The position numbers and the translations under genes are program-made. DNA of 45,522 bases from Sphingobacteriaceae bacterium (GTDB lineage Bacteria; Bacteroidota; Bacteroidia; Sphingobacteriales; Sphingobacteriaceae), in contig CAHJXH010000006.1 of assembly GCA_903644075.1 (NCBI GenBank), positions 1 to 45,522 on the forward strand, read 5' to 3'. The first letter of the stretch is position 1. Every line of letters begins with the position of its first letter. The notes under the pieces are model-generated. The model worked only from the letters and a program-made list of their open reading frames with translations, had not been told where the DNA came from and did not search any database. Shown piece after piece: positions 32,008-41,149 of this stretch.

Positions 32008-33120
32008 TTACTTCAAAACCAGGTCACTATAAACAGGATAATGATCCGACAACTTCTTCTCTATCACCCTGTAATCTTCCACATTAAAACGTGGGCTGGT
32101 AAGTATATAATCAATCTGGTAATTAGGGAAATCGCCATTATAGGTTCGCCCTAAACCATTCCCTTTTTCGCGGAAAGCATTTTTCAGCCCTGTCGACATT
32201 TCGTGTAAGGCATATGATGATGGGGTATCATTAAAATCGCCGGCGATAATGTATGGGTAAGGGCATTGTTTAATCTGCTCTTTAATCAAGTGCACTTGCT
32301 TACTGCGTGCTATAAAGGCCTGTTTCAATTTGCTGCCAATGCGACGAAAGGAATGCAAATCGGTTTTACCTTTTTTAGATACGCTATCGAGGTACTGGTA
32401 ATCTTCTTTCTCAAATCCTATTGATTTGAGGTGTACACAGTAATAACGGAAAATCTGCTCTTTATTTTGCACATCAATAAAAATGCACTGGTTACCGTTA
32501 CCCTTTTCCGAAATCTGTATAAAGCCCTTATTAATGATGGGATATTTAGAAAAAACAGCTACACCCTGGGCATCGCGACTGTTATCATAATTAACCGCTT
32601 CGAAATAGAGATTAGCTTTATTGAGGATGCTTTTGATAGAATCCGTCATATCGTACTCGCCTTTTTTGCGTGTATAATATTCCTGGAAACCTAAAATATC
32701 TGGCTGGTGTTCGCGGATTATTTCAAGGATCTCATGCTTAGTCCAGATGTCATTCTTAGAACCATATTTTTTGAAAGAGTGCACATTATACGTCATGATG
32801 CGGATGGCATCAGGGCTTTCTTTCCGGGTATAGGTACGTGCAGAATTGAACCCGAAGCTGTTTTGCATTACCCGGTAACCTGCCAGGATGCTTAACAAAG
32901 AAATAAGCGCAAACCAGCTTTTCTTAAACATCCAGAAAATAATGATCAGCAAGTTAATTAATAAAAGCGGAGGATAAGCTAAGCCGAAAAATGCGACGAT
33001 CCATATTTTCCCCGGATCGGTAATTGGTGCAAGGTAACTGATGAGTAACGCAAGCGCAAACCCAACATTAATGCCAAGAAGTAATTTTGTGATAAAGCCC
33101 AGCCTTTTTTTAGCCTTCAT
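32008..33120 (-). CDS. Membrane-anchored endonuclease/exonuclease/phosphatase (EEP) family protein
   Basis: This 370-residue protein has three N-terminal membrane helices (about 11-31, 38-64 and 68-86) and a C-terminal EEP hydrolase domain (about 105-370). The metal-site motifs are intact: TYNVHSF, LGFQEYY, AGDFNDTPSS, YQIDYIL and SDHYPVYSD. The domain should face the periplasm or cytoplasm next to the membrane. Substrates of the fold range from DNA to phospholipid head groups, so the activity is not predictable. Its ATG directly follows the stop of a rhomboid gene with no gap, making it the last gene of the mutL-rhomboid cluster. Confidence 0.9.
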   Translation of the reverse strand: MKAKKRLGFITKLLLGINVGFALALLISYLAPITDPGKIWIVAFFGLAYPPLLLINLLIIIFWMFKKSWFALISLLSILAGYRVMQNSFGFNSARTYTRKESPDAIRIMTYNVHSFKKYGSKNDIWTKHEILEIIREHQPDILGFQEYYTRKKGEYDMTDSIKSILNKANLYFEAVNYDNSRDAQGVAVFSKYPIINKGFIQISEKGNGNQCIFIDVQNKEQIFRYYCVHLKSIGFEKEDYQYLDSVSKKGKTDLHSFRRIGSKLKQAFIARSKQVHLIKEQIKQCPYPYIIAGDFNDTPSSYALHEMSTGLKNAFREKGNGLGRTYNGDFPNYQIDYILTSPRFNVEDYRVIEKKLSDHYPVYSDLVLK

Positions 33121-34014
33121 TTAATCGTTGTTACTGGCGCGAAACAGCGTTTCTTTTTCGCTTTTGTTCAGGCTGTCGTACCCGGTTTGGGAAATTTTAT
33201 CCAGTATGCGGTCAATCTCATCCTGTTGTGGTGCACTATTGCTTCGGCCACCAACTTTTTGATAATTGGCATTTTTGCTTACCACTTTAATTTTAGGGCT
33301 GGCTTTAAAAACGTTACTAATGCTTTCGCCCAGGTTATTACCGCGTTGTATTTGTTTAATATAAATGAAGCCTGCCAGGGCACCGCCCAGGTGGGCAATT
33401 TCGCCACCGGCATTAGGGCCTGCAATGCTCAAAAAATCGAGCACAACGTAAAATATGGCTATCCATTTTAATTTTACCGGCCCCAGAAACATCAGGAATA
33501 TGGTATAATTGGGCAATAGCGTAGCAGTAGCTACCACAATGGCCATTACACTTGCTGAAGCACCCAAAATAGGGATCTGTAAAACTTCAGGCGTTTGCGT
33601 AAACGCAGGGATAAGGTTAAATGCGGCGATGTATGCTGCCGCGCCCGCCAAACCACCGGCTATGTACAGGCCAATTGTTTTTTTATTACCCAGGTATTCT
33701 TCAAAAATTTGGCCCAGCCAGTAAAGCCATAACATGTTAAACAGGATATGGAATACCCCATCGTGCATAAACATGTAGGTTAATGGCGTCCAGAAACGCG
33801 TGGCCAGTTTGGGCAAGGATGCCACCATATCCAGGTACTCGACAGAATAGCTTTTTATGAGGCTTGGCTGACTAAAACCTGTAATAAAAAGCTGCTCTAA
33901 AATAGCCGGGACATTGATAAGCAAAAATACGAACACGTTAATACCAATGAGCAGATTGATTTTGCTGCCCGAATGCAATATTTTGTAGCGTATATCTTGC
34001 CAGGTGGTGTTCAT
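33121..34014 (-). CDS. Rhomboid family intramembrane serine protease (first of two)
   Basis: This 297-residue membrane protease has six helices and a C-terminal soluble tail (about 225-297). The catalytic serine lies in ILGASAS, where most rhomboids have GxSG and here the final Gly is Ala. The partner histidine is in EIAHLGGALAG, and the L1-loop motif TYMFMHDGVFHILFNMLWLYWLG is present. The tail ends with helices (DEIDRILDKISQTGYDSLNKSEKETL), a pattern seen in many Bacteroidota rhomboids. It follows the second rhomboid by 45 bases, and the EEP gene follows without a gap. Confidence 0.93.
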   Translation of the reverse strand: MNTTWQDIRYKILHSGSKINLLIGINVFVFLLINVPAILEQLFITGFSQPSLIKSYSVEYLDMVASLPKLATRFWTPLTYMFMHDGVFHILFNMLWLYWLGQIFEEYLGNKKTIGLYIAGGLAGAAAYIAAFNLIPAFTQTPEVLQIPILGASASVMAIVVATATLLPNYTIFLMFLGPVKLKWIAIFYVVLDFLSIAGPNAGGEIAHLGGALAGFIYIKQIQRGNNLGESISNVFKASPKIKVVSKNANYQKVGGRSNSAPQQDEIDRILDKISQTGYDSLNKSEKETLFRASNND

Positions 34015-34059
34015 TTCGATGTTTTTTTGATGGTAGTTTACTAATATAACTTACATAGT

Positions 34060-34776
34060 TTAGAAAAAATTGTTTGGCCTTTGTACACGCCACAATTTAA
34101 TTAAAAGAAATCCAAATAACGCACCGCCAAGGTGCGCAAAATGCGCGATGGAATCACCCGCAAATTGGCCCACACCCAAACTTAATTCAATTAAAATATA
34201 AACCGGGATAATGTATTTAGCCTTTACCGGAACCGGGATAAACATAATCATCAGTTCGGCATTTGGGAACAACATCCCGAAAGCAATCAGCAATCCAAAA
34301 ATTGCCCCCGAAGCACCAACCATTGGCCCGAAATAAATTTCCTGTAATTTTTTCATACCTGCGGCATCAACAGGTATATCGGCATTCATATTTAATGTAA
34401 AATGGCCTGTTAATGCATGCACCTCATAAGCTTGTATAGCCATTTGTAAAGCAATAGCGCCCAAGCCGCAAATAAAGTAGAAGTTAAAAAAACGTTTAGA
34501 CCCCAAAGTATATTCTATTGCCTGACCGAAAGAGTAAAGGGCGAACATGTTAAAAATAATATGCATCCAGCCGCCATGCAAAAACATGTAAGTGATAGGC
34601 TGCCACGCTTTAAAAAAGGGCGAGTTAAAGTAAAATACACCAAAAAGCTGAACATACTTATCGTACATATCTTCTTTAAATATCAAAAACGGTATAAAAC
34701 AGATCACGTTAATGATCAGTAAATTTTTAACTACCGGTGGTAAATTGGCTAAGGGGTTTTGCCTGAGTGCGCTCAT
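34060..34776 (-). CDS. Rhomboid family intramembrane serine protease (second of two)
   Basis: This 238-residue rhomboid has the core six-helix domain without an extra tail. The motifs are FLHGGWMHIIFNMFALYSFG, the catalytic MVGASGAIFGLL (serine in GASG) and the histidine in IAHFAHLGGALFG. It lies 24 bases after mutL and 45 bases before the other rhomboid on the same strand, so all are likely co-transcribed. The two are paralogs, probably with different substrates. Substrates are unknown. Confidence 0.95.
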   Translation of the reverse strand: MSALRQNPLANLPPVVKNLLIINVICFIPFLIFKEDMYDKYVQLFGVFYFNSPFFKAWQPITYMFLHGGWMHIIFNMFALYSFGQAIEYTLGSKRFFNFYFICGLGAIALQMAIQAYEVHALTGHFTLNMNADIPVDAAGMKKLQEIYFGPMVGASGAIFGLLIAFGMLFPNAELMIMFIPVPVKAKYIIPVYILIELSLGVGQFAGDSIAHFAHLGGALFGFLLIKLWRVQRPNNFF

Positions 34777-34800
34777 ATATAATGTTAAGCTTTATTAAAG

Positions 34801-36669
34801 CTATTTTTCAAATCGTTCTGCTAATTCATTTAACGTAAAAGTACTGATCACCGGTTTTCCGTTTAGTGCCTGATTGGGGCTTTGGCAGGCAAATAATTGG
34901 TCTATCAATAAATTCATTTCCTCGAGCGATAACCTGGTACCTGCTTTGGTAGCTGCATTACGCGCCAGTGTGCGGGCAAGGGTATCGCGCTTATCTAATT
35001 TTAATATCGCGGTGTTATTTTTAAAACCTTCAAGCAGGCTTTCTAATAATTCGTGCTCACTATTATGGTTTATATCTGCCGGGATACCTTCAACAATAAC
35101 GGTATTGGGGCCAAATTCGCGTATATCGAAACCAAGATTACGTATATCTGGCAAAAGTTCTTTCAAAAGTTCAAAATCGCTGCTGTTCAGACTCACCGTT
35201 TCGGGGAACAGGCTTTGCTGGCTCAGGCCCGAATGGTTTTGCAACTGCGTTAAAAAGCGTTCATATAAAATGCGCTCATGCGCCCATTGCTGATGAATAA
35301 GCATAATACCCGATTTAACCTGCGACAGGATAAACTTATTATGGATCTGGAACAGCTGGCGCTCGCTGGTTTTGCTTACCTGCTCTTCATCCAAGGTAAC
35401 GTTGGGCGAATCCTGGTGCAGATCGATGGTATGCTGCTCTTCCGTATCATCGCGCTTACCGATCTGATATAATGTATCCCAATTTTGCGGGATGCCCTTC
35501 TTCTCAAAATAAGCCGATTCGTTGCTATAACTGCGCTCGCTCTTTTTTTCGCCCGGTACGCTAAAGGGATTGAAGTCAGGGTTAAAGCTAATGCTCGGCT
35601 GCACGATCTGCTCAAATGGTTTCGGAGTAATCAAATGCTCGATACTGTTCTCCTGGTCAAAATCTAAACTTGGCGTGATATTATATCGACCCAATGAGCG
35701 TTTAACTGCAGAGCGTATAATAGCATAAATCGATCTCTCATCCTGGTACTTAATCTCCGTCTTGGTAGGGTGCACATTAATATCAATCTTAGACGGATCT
35801 ATTTCGATAAACAATACATAGAGCGGGAAGGTATCATCAGGCAATAACTCTTCGAAAGCCGTTAACACCGCATGATTCAGATAAGCATCTTTAATAAAAC
35901 GGTTGTTCACAAAAAAGAACTGCTCGCCGCGGGTTTTGCGGGCAAACTCGGGCTTGCCTACGAAGCCCTGCAATTTAATAATGGTGGTATCCTCCTCAAC
36001 AGGCACCAGTCGCTGGTTATAATTGTTGCCCAGTAAATGCACAATGCGCTGTTTTAGCGTAGTGCCCGGTAGGTGATAAACCTCCTGCCCGTCGTGGTGT
36101 AGTGTAAAAAATATCCTTGGGTTCGCAAGCGCTACGCGCTGAAATTCATCCAATATATGGCGCATTTCAACCGAATTGGTTTTTAAGAAATTACGGCGTG
36201 CTGGTGTATTATAAAATAAGTTTTTAACGGATATGGATGTACCGGCCGCAGTAGCACAAGGGTCCTGGCTAATTACTTCGCTTCCTTCTATGCAGATGCA
36301 GGTACCCAGCTCATCTTCATGGCGGCGGGTTTTCATTTCAACCTGCGCAATAGCGGCAATAGAAGCCATGGCTTCTCCGCGAAAACCCATCGTGCGGATA
36401 GCAAATAGGTCTTCGGCCTTGCGAATTTTTGATGTGGCGTGGCGCTCAAAGCACATACGTGCATCGGTAATGCTCATACCCGCACCGTTATCAATAACCT
36501 GTATCAGCGCCTTACCGGCATCTTTAAGTATCAGCTGTATCTTATCAGCGCCGGCATCAATGGCATTTTCAACCAGTTCTTTTACCGCCGAGGCCGGGCG
36601 TTGCACCACCTCACCGGCTGCTATCTGGTTGGCAACCGCGTCTGGTAAAAGCTGTATGATATCAAACAT
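34801..36669 (-). CDS. mutL: DNA mismatch repair protein MutL
   Basis: This 622-residue GHKL ATPase links MutS mismatch recognition to strand removal. The ATPase domain (1-330) has VVQRPASAVKELVENAIDAGA, the lid motif DNGAGM and TMGFRGEAMASIA. The C-terminal dimerisation domain (about 430-615) keeps AHERILYERF, but the usual DQHA endonuclease motif reads HQQWAHE at about 459-465, so the nicking active site looks degenerate. A linker between is low in conservation. The ATG at 36669 gives the family start FDIIQLLPDAVANQIAAGEV. It heads a cluster with two rhomboids and an EEP protein and is divergent from an amidohydrolase. Confidence 0.96.
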   Translation of the reverse strand: MFDIIQLLPDAVANQIAAGEVVQRPASAVKELVENAIDAGADKIQLILKDAGKALIQVIDNGAGMSITDARMCFERHATSKIRKAEDLFAIRTMGFRGEAMASIAAIAQVEMKTRRHEDELGTCICIEGSEVISQDPCATAAGTSISVKNLFYNTPARRNFLKTNSVEMRHILDEFQRVALANPRIFFTLHHDGQEVYHLPGTTLKQRIVHLLGNNYNQRLVPVEEDTTIIKLQGFVGKPEFARKTRGEQFFFVNNRFIKDAYLNHAVLTAFEELLPDDTFPLYVLFIEIDPSKIDINVHPTKTEIKYQDERSIYAIIRSAVKRSLGRYNITPSLDFDQENSIEHLITPKPFEQIVQPSISFNPDFNPFSVPGEKKSERSYSNESAYFEKKGIPQNWDTLYQIGKRDDTEEQHTIDLHQDSPNVTLDEEQVSKTSERQLFQIHNKFILSQVKSGIMLIHQQWAHERILYERFLTQLQNHSGLSQQSLFPETVSLNSSDFELLKELLPDIRNLGFDIREFGPNTVIVEGIPADINHNSEHELLESLLEGFKNNTAILKLDKRDTLARTLARNAATKAGTRLSLEEMNLLIDQLFACQSPNQALNGKPVISTFTLNELAERFEK

Positions 36670-36751
36670 TTATAAATTTTCCCTTCAATTTCGTTTCCGG
36701 ATGCTAAATTAAATATTTGATAGCATAACTTTAGCTTCTGATAGTTGTATA

Positions 36752-36759
36752 TACTTTTG
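36752..36759 (+). promoter_or_regulatory. Predicted -7 element for the amidohydrolase
   Basis: TACTTTTG is a full TAnnTTTG match 24 bases before the ATG at 36784. TTTA about 18 bases upstream could serve as a weak -33 element. Confidence 0.5.
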
Positions 36760-36783
36760 TAAGTACACTGTTAACTGACCTCT

Positions 36784-38430
36784 ATGCGTGAAAAACTGAA
36801 GAAAATGTGGCCCCTGCTGCTTGGTGTGGCCTTTGCATCGTGCCAGCAAAAAGAATTTAATGCAGATCTGCTCGTAAAAAATGCTGTGGTTTATACGGTC
36901 GACAGCAATTTTAGTATCGCTAACACCATTGTAGTTAATGGCGGCAAAATAGTAGCTGTTGGTGATGCCGACTCCCTCGAAAATAAATATAAAGCCCGCA
37001 AAGTGGTTGATGCAGGGGGTAAAGCAGTTTATCCTGGTTTTATTGACGCACATGCACACTTTTATGAATATGGCATGAGCCTGCAGGAAGTACACCTTGA
37101 AGGTACGCAAAGCTGGAAAGAAATTACAGATTCTGTACAAAACTTCGCCAAACGCAATACCGAAGGTTGGATCATTGGCCGCGGCTGGGACCAGAACGAT
37201 TGGAAAGACAAACAATTCCCCAATAAAGCAAAACTGGATTCATTGTTCCCGGTAAGGCCGGTAATACTATCGCGGGTTGATGGCCATGCTGTTATTGTGA
37301 ACCAGGCTGCGCTCAATATTGCAGGCATTAAACCCGGACAAACTATAGCCGGCGGACAAATTGAAACCATTAACGGCAAACTAACAGGTATTTTGGTTGA
37401 TAACGCCACGCACTTAGTGCAACATAAAATTCCCGAACCTACTGATGCTTTAGTACAGGAAGCATTTACTGATGCCCAACGCAATTGCTTTGCTGTTGGC
37501 TTAACCACAGTTGATGATTGCGGCCTGCCTTATACTATGATAAATACGATTACGCAATTGCAACATAAAGGTGCATTGAAAATGCGGATGTATGTAATGC
37601 TATCTGATAACCCCGATAATTTCGAATACCTGTTTAAACACGGCGTATACAAAACCCCAGGTTTAGATGTGCGCGCATTTAAAGTTTATGCCGATGGCGC
37701 TTTAGGTTCGCGCGGTGCATGTTTACTGAAACCTTATGCTGATAAAGCAAACTGGAATGGTTTTCTGCTAAGCAGCCAGAAACACTTTGAAGAAATTGCC
37801 GCAAAACTGGCAGGCAAGGGTTTTCAAATGTGTACGCATGCAATCGGTGATTCGGCTAACCGCGTAATGCTGAAAATTTATGCCAAAGTATTAAAAGGCA
37901 AAAACGACCGCCGTTGGAGGATTGAGCATTCGCAGATTGTATCGCCAGAGGATGTGAAACTGTTTGGAGAGAATAGCATTATACCATCGGTACAGCCTAC
38001 ACATGCTACATCTGATATGTACTGGGCTGGCCAGCGTTTAGGCCCCGAGCGTTTAAAAACTGCTTATGCTTACAAAGATCTGCTGAAACAAAATGGATGG
38101 ATACCATTGGGTACAGATTTCCCGGTGGAGAATATCAACCCAATGTTTACATTTTATGCAGCTACCGAGCGGATGGACCAGAAAGGTTTCCCCGCTGGAG
38201 GCTTTCAAAAAGAAAACGCATTAAGCCGCGTAGAAGCATTAAAAGGCATGACCATCTGGGCTGCTAAAGCCAATTTTGAAGAGAAAGAAAAAGGAAGTAT
38301 TGAACCTGGTAAGTATGCCGATTTTGTGATCCTCGACCAGGATATTATGAAAGTTGGCGGTGCCCAATTACCTAAAGTGAAAGTGCTGAAGACTTATGTT
38401 AATGGTGAAAAAGTTTATGACAAAAAATAG
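36784..38430 (+). CDS. Amidohydrolase family lipoprotein (YtcJ-like)
   Basis: This 548-residue metal-dependent hydrolase of the amidohydrolase 3 group has a lipoprotein signal (MREKLKKMWPLLLGVAFASC, acylated C20), so it is membrane-tethered in the periplasm. Metal ligands are seen in GFIDAHAHF (H90, H92), in MCTHAIGDSANR and in LGTDFPVE. Substrates of the group include amides, ureas and cyclic compounds, so the reaction is not assignable. Its end overlaps the start of the downstream serine hydrolase by 14 bases, pointing to co-expression and perhaps joint action on a cell-wall or peptide substrate. It is transcribed divergently from mutL. Confidence 0.92.
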   Translation: MREKLKKMWPLLLGVAFASCQQKEFNADLLVKNAVVYTVDSNFSIANTIVVNGGKIVAVGDADSLENKYKARKVVDAGGKAVYPGFIDAHAHFYEYGMSLQEVHLEGTQSWKEITDSVQNFAKRNTEGWIIGRGWDQNDWKDKQFPNKAKLDSLFPVRPVILSRVDGHAVIVNQAALNIAGIKPGQTIAGGQIETINGKLTGILVDNATHLVQHKIPEPTDALVQEAFTDAQRNCFAVGLTTVDDCGLPYTMINTITQLQHKGALKMRMYVMLSDNPDNFEYLFKHGVYKTPGLDVRAFKVYADGALGSRGACLLKPYADKANWNGFLLSSQKHFEEIAAKLAGKGFQMCTHAIGDSANRVMLKIYAKVLKGKNDRRWRIEHSQIVSPEDVKLFGENSIIPSVQPTHATSDMYWAGQRLGPERLKTAYAYKDLLKQNGWIPLGTDFPVENINPMFTFYAATERMDQKGFPAGGFQKENALSRVEALKGMTIWAAKANFEEKEKGSIEPGKYADFVILDQDIMKVGGAQLPKVKVLKTYVNGEKVYDKK

Positions 38431-40240
38431 GCATCGCATTGCCGTGCTGCTACTAACGCTATTTATTGGTTCGTTGACAGCCTGTGCGCAACCGCCACAA
38501 GCTAAAAATATTACCAACCAACAGTTTTTGGCCGAAACAAAAGCTGCTGCCAAAACTACAGTATTGCTTAACAACCAGTATAACCTGGTGCCGTTGAAAA
38601 ACCTGGAACAGATTAAAGTAGCGAGTATTCATTTCAATTATTCATACTCGGCTGCCTTTGATAGCATCCTCACAAAGTATACCGCTGTTAAACTAATTAA
38701 CGGCAACACATACGGTAATAAAATTGCTACCCTGGGCGAAGATTTGAAGCTATACAATACGCTTGTTTTCCAACTGTCGGAAGCTGATGTAAATAATACC
38801 GATCTGATGGCATTTATTACAGCTACGCAGAAGATCAAAAATGTGGTGATTGCATTTTACGGTCCGGGTAGGGCTTTAACCATGCTGAATGATGTGATGG
38901 CGCCCATTGTTTGGTGCGAAACAGCTTCAGCAGTTACCGCGCAGTATGTACCGCAGATTATATTTGGTGGAGTAGCTACTACGCAGAAATTGCAGAACAG
39001 TTTTTCCTCAAAATACACATCGGGCGAAGGTTTCGAAACCACTAAAATTCGCTTAGGCTATAGCTTGCCAGAAGATGTAGGTATCAATTCATTGAATCTT
39101 TTAGGTATAGATCAGATTGCGCAGGAAGCTATCCGTAACCATGCTACACCCGGTTGTGTTGTACTGGTGGCTAAAGATGGTAAAGTGATCTTCAACAAAG
39201 CTTACGGCAACCACACTTACGATATCAGCCAGTTGCCTGATAAAGTAACTGATATTTTCGACCTGGCATCAGTAACTAAAGTATCAGCCACAACGCCGGC
39301 TGTAATGCAATTGGTAGAGCAAGGCAAACTGAATCTCGATTCTACCATGGGCAGCTATCTGCCGGAAGCTCGCCATACCAACAAAAACGACATCCATCTG
39401 CGCGAACTGATGTTGCATCAGGCTGGTTTAGTTCCCTATATCCCGTTTTACGAAACCTTGAAGCCTACTGATCATAGCAGTGATTCATCAGCCGCCTACC
39501 CAACCAAGGTAGCCGATGGGTATTATGTGCGAAAGGATTATTATAAAGATGTAATGCTACCCCGTATGCTTAACACCGCCCTGCGCACCCGTGGGCAATA
39601 TGTGTACAGTGATTTGAGTATGTATTTTACCAAGGAAATTGTGGAAACGGTGACCGCGCAGCCGCTGAACGAATACGCACAGCAGCATTTCTATAATCCA
39701 CTAGGCATGCAAACCGCAGGCTATCTGCCACGCAACCGCTTTACCCGCGATCAGATTATCCCTACAGAAGAAGATACCTATTTCCGCCATACCTTGTTAG
39801 TAGGTTATGTGCATGATCAGGGCGCTGCGCTGGTCGGCGGAGTATCTGGCCATGCCGGTTATTTTTGCAGTGCAAACGATGAGGCTATACTGTTCCAGAT
39901 GTTTTTGAACAAAGGCACTTACGGCGGTGTACAATATATTAAACCCGAAACGGTAACCCAGTTTACTTCACGCCAATCAAACGTAAGCCGCCGAGGCTTA
40001 GGTTTCGATGGTTGGGGGCCGATTGTGGATAGCCATTATCCATCGCATTTAGCCAATGAGGGTACTTATGGCCATACCGGCTATACTGGCACCTGTGTGT
40101 GGGTTGATCCGAAAGATAACCTGATCTATATTTTCCTATCCAACCGTGTTTACCCTAAGGTAACTGACAAACTTTCAAGCTTGAATATCCGCCCGCGGAT
40201 TATGGATACTATTTATGAGGCAATAGAGAAGGGATTATAG
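38417..40240 (+). CDS. Serine hydrolase lipoprotein: GH3 C-domain-like segment plus beta-lactamase domain
   Basis: The C-terminal half (about 225-607) is a class C beta-lactamase/penicillin-binding fold hydrolase with the catalytic set SVTK (S285, K288), Y397 in YVYSD, and HTG at 553-555. In front, residues 30-220 resemble the C-terminal domain of GH3 beta-glucosidase-type enzymes (TTVLLNNQYNLVPLKNL, IAFYGPGRALTML). Full-length Bacteroidota proteins join a GH3 catalytic domain, this domain and a beta-lactamase fold; here the GH3 catalytic part is missing. The lipobox SLTAC (C23) marks a lipoprotein, so the start at 38417 is preferred over 38396 or 38402. It overlaps the amidohydrolase gene by 14 bases. 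Confidence 0.9.
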   Translation: MTKNRHRIAVLLLTLFIGSLTACAQPPQAKNITNQQFLAETKAAAKTTVLLNNQYNLVPLKNLEQIKVASIHFNYSYSAAFDSILTKYTAVKLINGNTYGNKIATLGEDLKLYNTLVFQLSEADVNNTDLMAFITATQKIKNVVIAFYGPGRALTMLNDVMAPIVWCETASAVTAQYVPQIIFGGVATTQKLQNSFSSKYTSGEGFETTKIRLGYSLPEDVGINSLNLLGIDQIAQEAIRNHATPGCVVLVAKDGKVIFNKAYGNHTYDISQLPDKVTDIFDLASVTKVSATTPAVMQLVEQGKLNLDSTMGSYLPEARHTNKNDIHLRELMLHQAGLVPYIPFYETLKPTDHSSDSSAAYPTKVADGYYVRKDYYKDVMLPRMLNTALRTRGQYVYSDLSMYFTKEIVETVTAQPLNEYAQQHFYNPLGMQTAGYLPRNRFTRDQIIPTEEDTYFRHTLLVGYVHDQGAALVGGVSGHAGYFCSANDEAILFQMFLNKGTYGGVQYIKPETVTQFTSRQSNVSRRGLGFDGWGPIVDSHYPSHLANEGTYGHTGYTGTCVWVDPKDNLIYIFLSNRVYPKVTDKLSSLNIRPRIMDTIYEAIEKGL

Positions 40241-40242
40241 CT

Positions 40243-40257
40243 AATGAGTGAATGATA
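40243..40257. repeat. AATGAGTGAATGATA repeat after a stop codon
   Basis: The 15-mer is identical to 41531-41545 and starts two bases after the serine hydrolase stop codon. The second copy starts three bases after the VOC gene stop. Both are followed by more GAGTGAATG-like units. Confidence 0.6.
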
Positions 40258-40298
40258 GAGGGAGTGAATGAGTGAGTTCTTGCCATTTGCTCCCCCGT

Positions 40299-40396
40299 CC
40301 GTCATCCCGAATTTATTTCGGGAACCCACAGAACAGGTAGCAGACATTGCTTATTCGCTTAGCGCGTGGGGTACTGAAACAAGTTCAGCATGACGG
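40299..40396. repeat. Dispersed palindromic element, copy D
   Basis: It is bounded by CCGTCAT and ATGACGG (perfect terminal inverted repeats) and holds an inner hairpin TCCCGAA/TTCGGGA. The inner hairpin is shared in near-identical form with the element at 41581-41690. It lies between two same-strand genes with no open frame. Confidence 0.65.
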
Positions 40397-40476
40397 TGGT
40401 AATAGGTTGATACTCCATGCAAACCAAGGGTAAAATCCTTAAATTACCCTCTCTATATCAGAACCAATTAACTCGA

Positions 40477-40947
40477 ATGAAACCTCAAAACTTACTTGCA
40501 ATTATTGCACTTGGCCTCGCTGCGTGCAATCAACCTAAACCCGCCGAAACTAAAGTTGCCGAACAATCTGCTATTATCGGTACCTGGCAACTCATCTCAG
40601 ATAAAGTTATTACCAATGGCGATACCGCCATTACTTACCCGGTAAAAGGCAAACCAGATGAGATGATCAAGATGTATAACGATACCCATTTCGCCTTCAC
40701 CCAGCACGATTTAAGCAAAGGTAAAATTGATACCCCATTCTTTAGCTCGGGTGCAGGAACTTATACTTTAAAAGGTGACGACTATATCGAGCATCTGCAA
40801 TACTGTACCGACCGCGTATGGGAAGGCCACGATTTTGCTTTTAAACTCACCATACATAATGACACTCTGGTGCAGAAAGGCATAGAAAAGCTCGATAGTC
40901 TGAAGATCAATCGCGAGATTGTGGAGACTTACGTGAGGAAGAAATAG
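40477..40947 (+). CDS. Small lipoprotein, lipocalin-like
   Basis: This 156-residue protein starts at the ATG 40477, giving the lipoprotein signal MKPQNLLAIIALGLAAC (acylated C17); an upstream in-frame ATG at 40417 would bury it. The mature part opens AIIGTWQLISDKVITNGD, a pattern typical of small lipocalin-like beta-barrels, then further strands (AGTYTLKGDDYIEHLQYC, AFKLTIHNDTLVQKG) and ends NREIVETYVRKK. It is probably an outer- or inner-membrane anchored binding protein. The ligand is unknown. Confidence 0.85.
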   Translation: MKPQNLLAIIALGLAACNQPKPAETKVAEQSAIIGTWQLISDKVITNGDTAITYPVKGKPDEMIKMYNDTHFAFTQHDLSKGKIDTPFFSSGAGTYTLKGDDYIEHLQYCTDRVWEGHDFAFKLTIHNDTLVQKGIEKLDSLKINREIVETYVRKK

Positions 40948-40990
40948 TTAATAGAACCAAGGATCGAGATACAAGAACCAAGACAAGCTC

Positions 40991-41080
40991 CTGCCTTAAG
41001 CGAAGAATCTTCTTCGATCTGCATAGCCGCTTGTTATTTAGCAGAATATCTTTCACTGCGTTCTGGATGACAGAGAAAGC
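40991..41080. repeat. Partial, diverged copy of the palindromic element (copy C)
   Basis: It contains CGAAGAATCTTCTTCGAT, as in copies A and B, and ends with GGATGACAGAG, but the left TGTCAT end is missing or decayed. It lies between the small lipoprotein and VOC genes. Confidence 0.45.
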
Positions 41081-41149
41081 CGTAGAGGCACAATACTTTG
41101 TGTCTCTCTTTATAAATCACTAACTTGCTTAAGCCAATCATTTATTATT

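Noticed and set aside
36709..37215. 168-residue minus-strand frame over the amidohydrolase start
   Set aside because: It is antisense to a clear lipoprotein signal and metal-binding domain; no family features.
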